A DNA stretch of 64,000 nucleotides from Medicago truncatula (lineage: Eukaryota; Streptophyta; Magnoliopsida; Fabales; Fabaceae). Positions 61,986 to 64,000 of the stretch are shown here, one piece after another. Position 1 is the first letter of the stretch, and each line of letters starts with the position of its first letter. The notes beneath the pieces were generated by a model, which worked only from the letters and a program-made list of their open reading frames with translations, was not told the origin of the DNA and ran no database searches. Position numbers and translations under genes: made by a program. The stretch covers positions 50,944,494 to 51,008,493 of the forward strand of contig NC_053045.1 of NCBI RefSeq assembly GCF_003473485.1, given 5' to 3'.

Positions 61986-63256
61986 GAAATATATCAGGAA
62001 ATGGTAGAAGATGAAGTTAAGGGCACTCATAAAGTTCCTATTGGACCAATACACAAACCAATAGCACAGAAGGCCAAATCAGACAGTTTGGTCGTGAAGG
62101 TAATTTGTAAACACTCAGCTTCCCTGTAAGTGGCTCTGAGTTTGGTGAAATCACAGTGGCAATGTGGCATCGTGATTTTGATGAAGCTTAAAATGTAGCT
62201 TTTATCAAAATTGCAGCTGCCGTAATTCTCGCATGCTCACGGCTAACTCAAATATGCATGTAATGTTGCAACTCCATTTTGAAACTAACAAAAGACTTGT
62301 AATTGGTACATAAGCAGAAAGCACATGTGGAGATTCCTGCTCATATCATAGCTGAAGCAATATCAACAATCCGCGGTATTGGCCTTAGATGGTCAGGTCC
62401 AATTACACCGAAAGAAATGGAATGTGTAAAACAATATGTCCTAGCAAAGTATCCAGAATATGCAAATCTCATTGAAGGCGATGGAAGTGGTACAGATATG
62501 TCCAGTTTTATGATCAATGGGGAGCCTTTAAAATTACCACTGTCAGATGATAGTAGAAAGTCATTAAGACCATCTTATAATTTTGGAAGCGACCCTCCTG
62601 AAATGGATATGACACAGCTAGAGCCATCAAGACTACTTGATATTCTCAATAAAAAATCATCCTTTCCTGGAAGATTCATCTCGATCCCGGAAATTCAAGC
62701 TCAGAATAAGGTTTTGAAGCATTGTGGTTTGCCTGATGCTGAGTATTTGGTTCTGTTCACTCCAAGTTACAAAGATACTATGATGTTGGTAGGGGAAAGT
62801 TACCCTTTTGTTAAAGGAAACTACTGCATGACTATACTTGGTGAACAAGAGGATTATATTAAAGAATTTGCTTTTTATAAGAAGTCTAAGGTTATCCCAG
62901 CACCAAAGACATGGCTTGATTTAAGGATTAGAGGGTCTCAGCTAAGTCAAAATTTTAGGAGATGTAAGATTAGTCCAAAAGGTTTATTTGCTTATGAAGC
63001 AGATGTGAATGGGAAAATGCATTGGATTTCTGAGGCTCGTAGGAACTATTGGCATGTTTTGCTTGATGCATCTGCAATGGTTGTGGGAAAGGATAGGCTA
63101 CATGTTGGACTTCATAGGCCTGATTTCTTAGTTTGTTGTCTTGATAACACAAATTCCAATCCTTCAAGAATCACTTGTCTATTGATCAGAAAGAAAAGTT
63201 TTGACACCTTCCAATTCTTCATCTTAGTAGTTGACAATGTTCAATTGGTATCATGA
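61986..63256 (+). CDS. Molybdenum-cofactor-sulfurase-like (fold-type I PLP transferase) protein lacking the PLP lysine
   Basis: Two exons are proposed. Exon 1 is 61986-62099, with ATG at 62001 giving MVEDEVKGTHKVPIGPIHKP...SLVVK and donor AAG/GTAATT. Exon 2 is 62318-63256, after acceptor taagcag. From 62001 the product is about 345 aa. Exon 2 reads AHVEIPAHIIAEAISTIRGI, GLRWSGPITPKEMECVKQYV, then the transferase-like part LEPSRLLDILNKKSSFPGRF, GLPDAEYLVLFTPSYKDTMM, LVGESYPFVKGNYCMTILGE, NYWHVLLDASAMVVGKDRLH, HRPDFLVCCLDNTNSNPSRI and TCLLIRKKSFD. In ABA3/MOCOS-type enzymes the segment after PDF carries the PLP lysine in a SFYK-type motif; here it is CCLDN, without Lys. It is probably not a working sulfurase. 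The last ~15 residues (FILVVDNVQLVS) look unrelated to the family. An upstream exon is possible, since 61986 follows a good acceptor (tatatgtcag). Confidence 0.65.
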
Positions 63257-63551
63257 ATTCTACAAAAAAGAAAAACTCTGAATTTTCCATGTGTACTTTG
63301 TTTTAGACTGAATTTTCCTTGTGATTTTGGAACGGTTTTTTGTGGCCCGACCAATTTTCCATAACAATTAGTCTGTTTTGCAGTTTTATATTAACACGGT
63401 CTCTATTAGGAAAGTACTCAACACATAGTAGTTCATTGATTAAAGACTGATTTAATATTATTATTTTTTATAATAAAAGACTGATTTACTCAACTTAATA
63501 ATACGAAGATTCATGTTGTGGACTGAAAATTGGCATGGTAATGCAATTGGT

Positions 63552-63968
63552 CTTGTCTAAAAACACCTCAAGTGCAAGCCCCAAAACATTTTAAATTTCC
63601 AAAAACTAATCACGGACGCACCGAAACACCTATACTTGTGATTGCCTCGCCATCAATGTCAAATTTACATGTCATATTGAAGATGGATTTACATTTCTTC
63701 AATGCAACACAGACTTTGCCAGTCAATCAACGAATTAACCAAATGCAGATTGATCCATACCTACCTATTTAGTCTCTCCAAAATAATGTGTTTACTATAC
63801 CACGGATTATACCTCTCTGCTTAACATTGTTACCTGTAAAAATGTGAAGTGAGCTCGGAATTAGATATAGCTGGTTTAGTAGAAAAGGGAGATATCATAA
63901 TAAGAAATAGTTACACCAGAGATTATACAAATAAAATATACATAATAAGAAATAGAAAACACATGACA
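63552..63968. repeat. Segmental duplication copy B (empty MITE site)
   Basis: Same-orientation homologue of 58972-59713 without the 59015 MITE. Differences include a short extra stretch near 63680 and one near 63845. It lies 3' of the sulfurase-like gene and contains no supported gene. Confidence 0.9.
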
Positions 63969-64000
63969 CATTCCAATTTGAAATGGCAATAGACATTATA

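Overview
This window is plant nuclear DNA, very probably from a temperate legume close to Medicago truncatula. It is AT-rich, its genes have short exons with GT-AG introns, and its intergenic space is packed with decayed transposable elements of kinds common in legumes (Helitrons, Mutator-type MITEs, Stowaway MITEs, tRNA-derived SINEs, LINE remnants and a gypsy-like solo LTR). The species is inferred from gene content and repeat style; no database was searched.

Intact genes, left to right: a cytosolic glyceraldehyde-3-phosphate dehydrogenase on the minus strand (165-3068, 12 exons, 339 aa); a small Gln-rich protein with a clear TATA box (18552-18755, 67 aa); an intronless GRAS transcription factor, probably the arbuscule-development regulator RAD1 (39060-40625, 521 aa); a plastid nucleoside diphosphate kinase 2 (42259-46775, 7 exons, 230 aa); a two-exon minus-strand gene of unknown function with E2F-like sites in its promoter (47421-48048, 170 aa); and a molybdenum-cofactor-sulfurase-like protein that lacks the PLP lysine (about 62001-63256). 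A B3-domain pseudogene (5233-6130) and a weak small-peptide candidate (4387-4590) are added. The genes are not an operon or an obvious pathway. The recognised themes are central metabolism, nucleotide balance in the plastid, and symbiosis regulation.

The mobile-element layer is the most structured part. A 2,072-bp solo LTR with a 5-bp target duplication lies at 6154-8225, and its right end was later copied in tandem with the flanking DNA. LINE remnants lie at 10.3-11.9, 20.0-21.9 and 50.0-51.5 kb. Helitron 1 (minus strand, 24485-29083) carries two pieces of a replication protein A large-subunit gene in swapped order. Helitron 2 (31785-33967) is filled with a minisatellite. A third Helitron end (51478) sits in the 3' tail of a LINE and is followed by tandem repeats and a spliced-looking gene fragment. 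Several foldback MITEs have 9-bp target duplications; one of them can be compared with its own empty site, because the flanking DNA is duplicated around 63.6 kb. Introns of the NDPK gene hold a SINE with a Stowaway nested at its edge, an Au-type SINE and a 0.8-kb foldback element.

No CRISPR array, rRNA or authentic tRNA gene was seen. All exon boundaries were read by eye from splice signals and conserved protein sequence.
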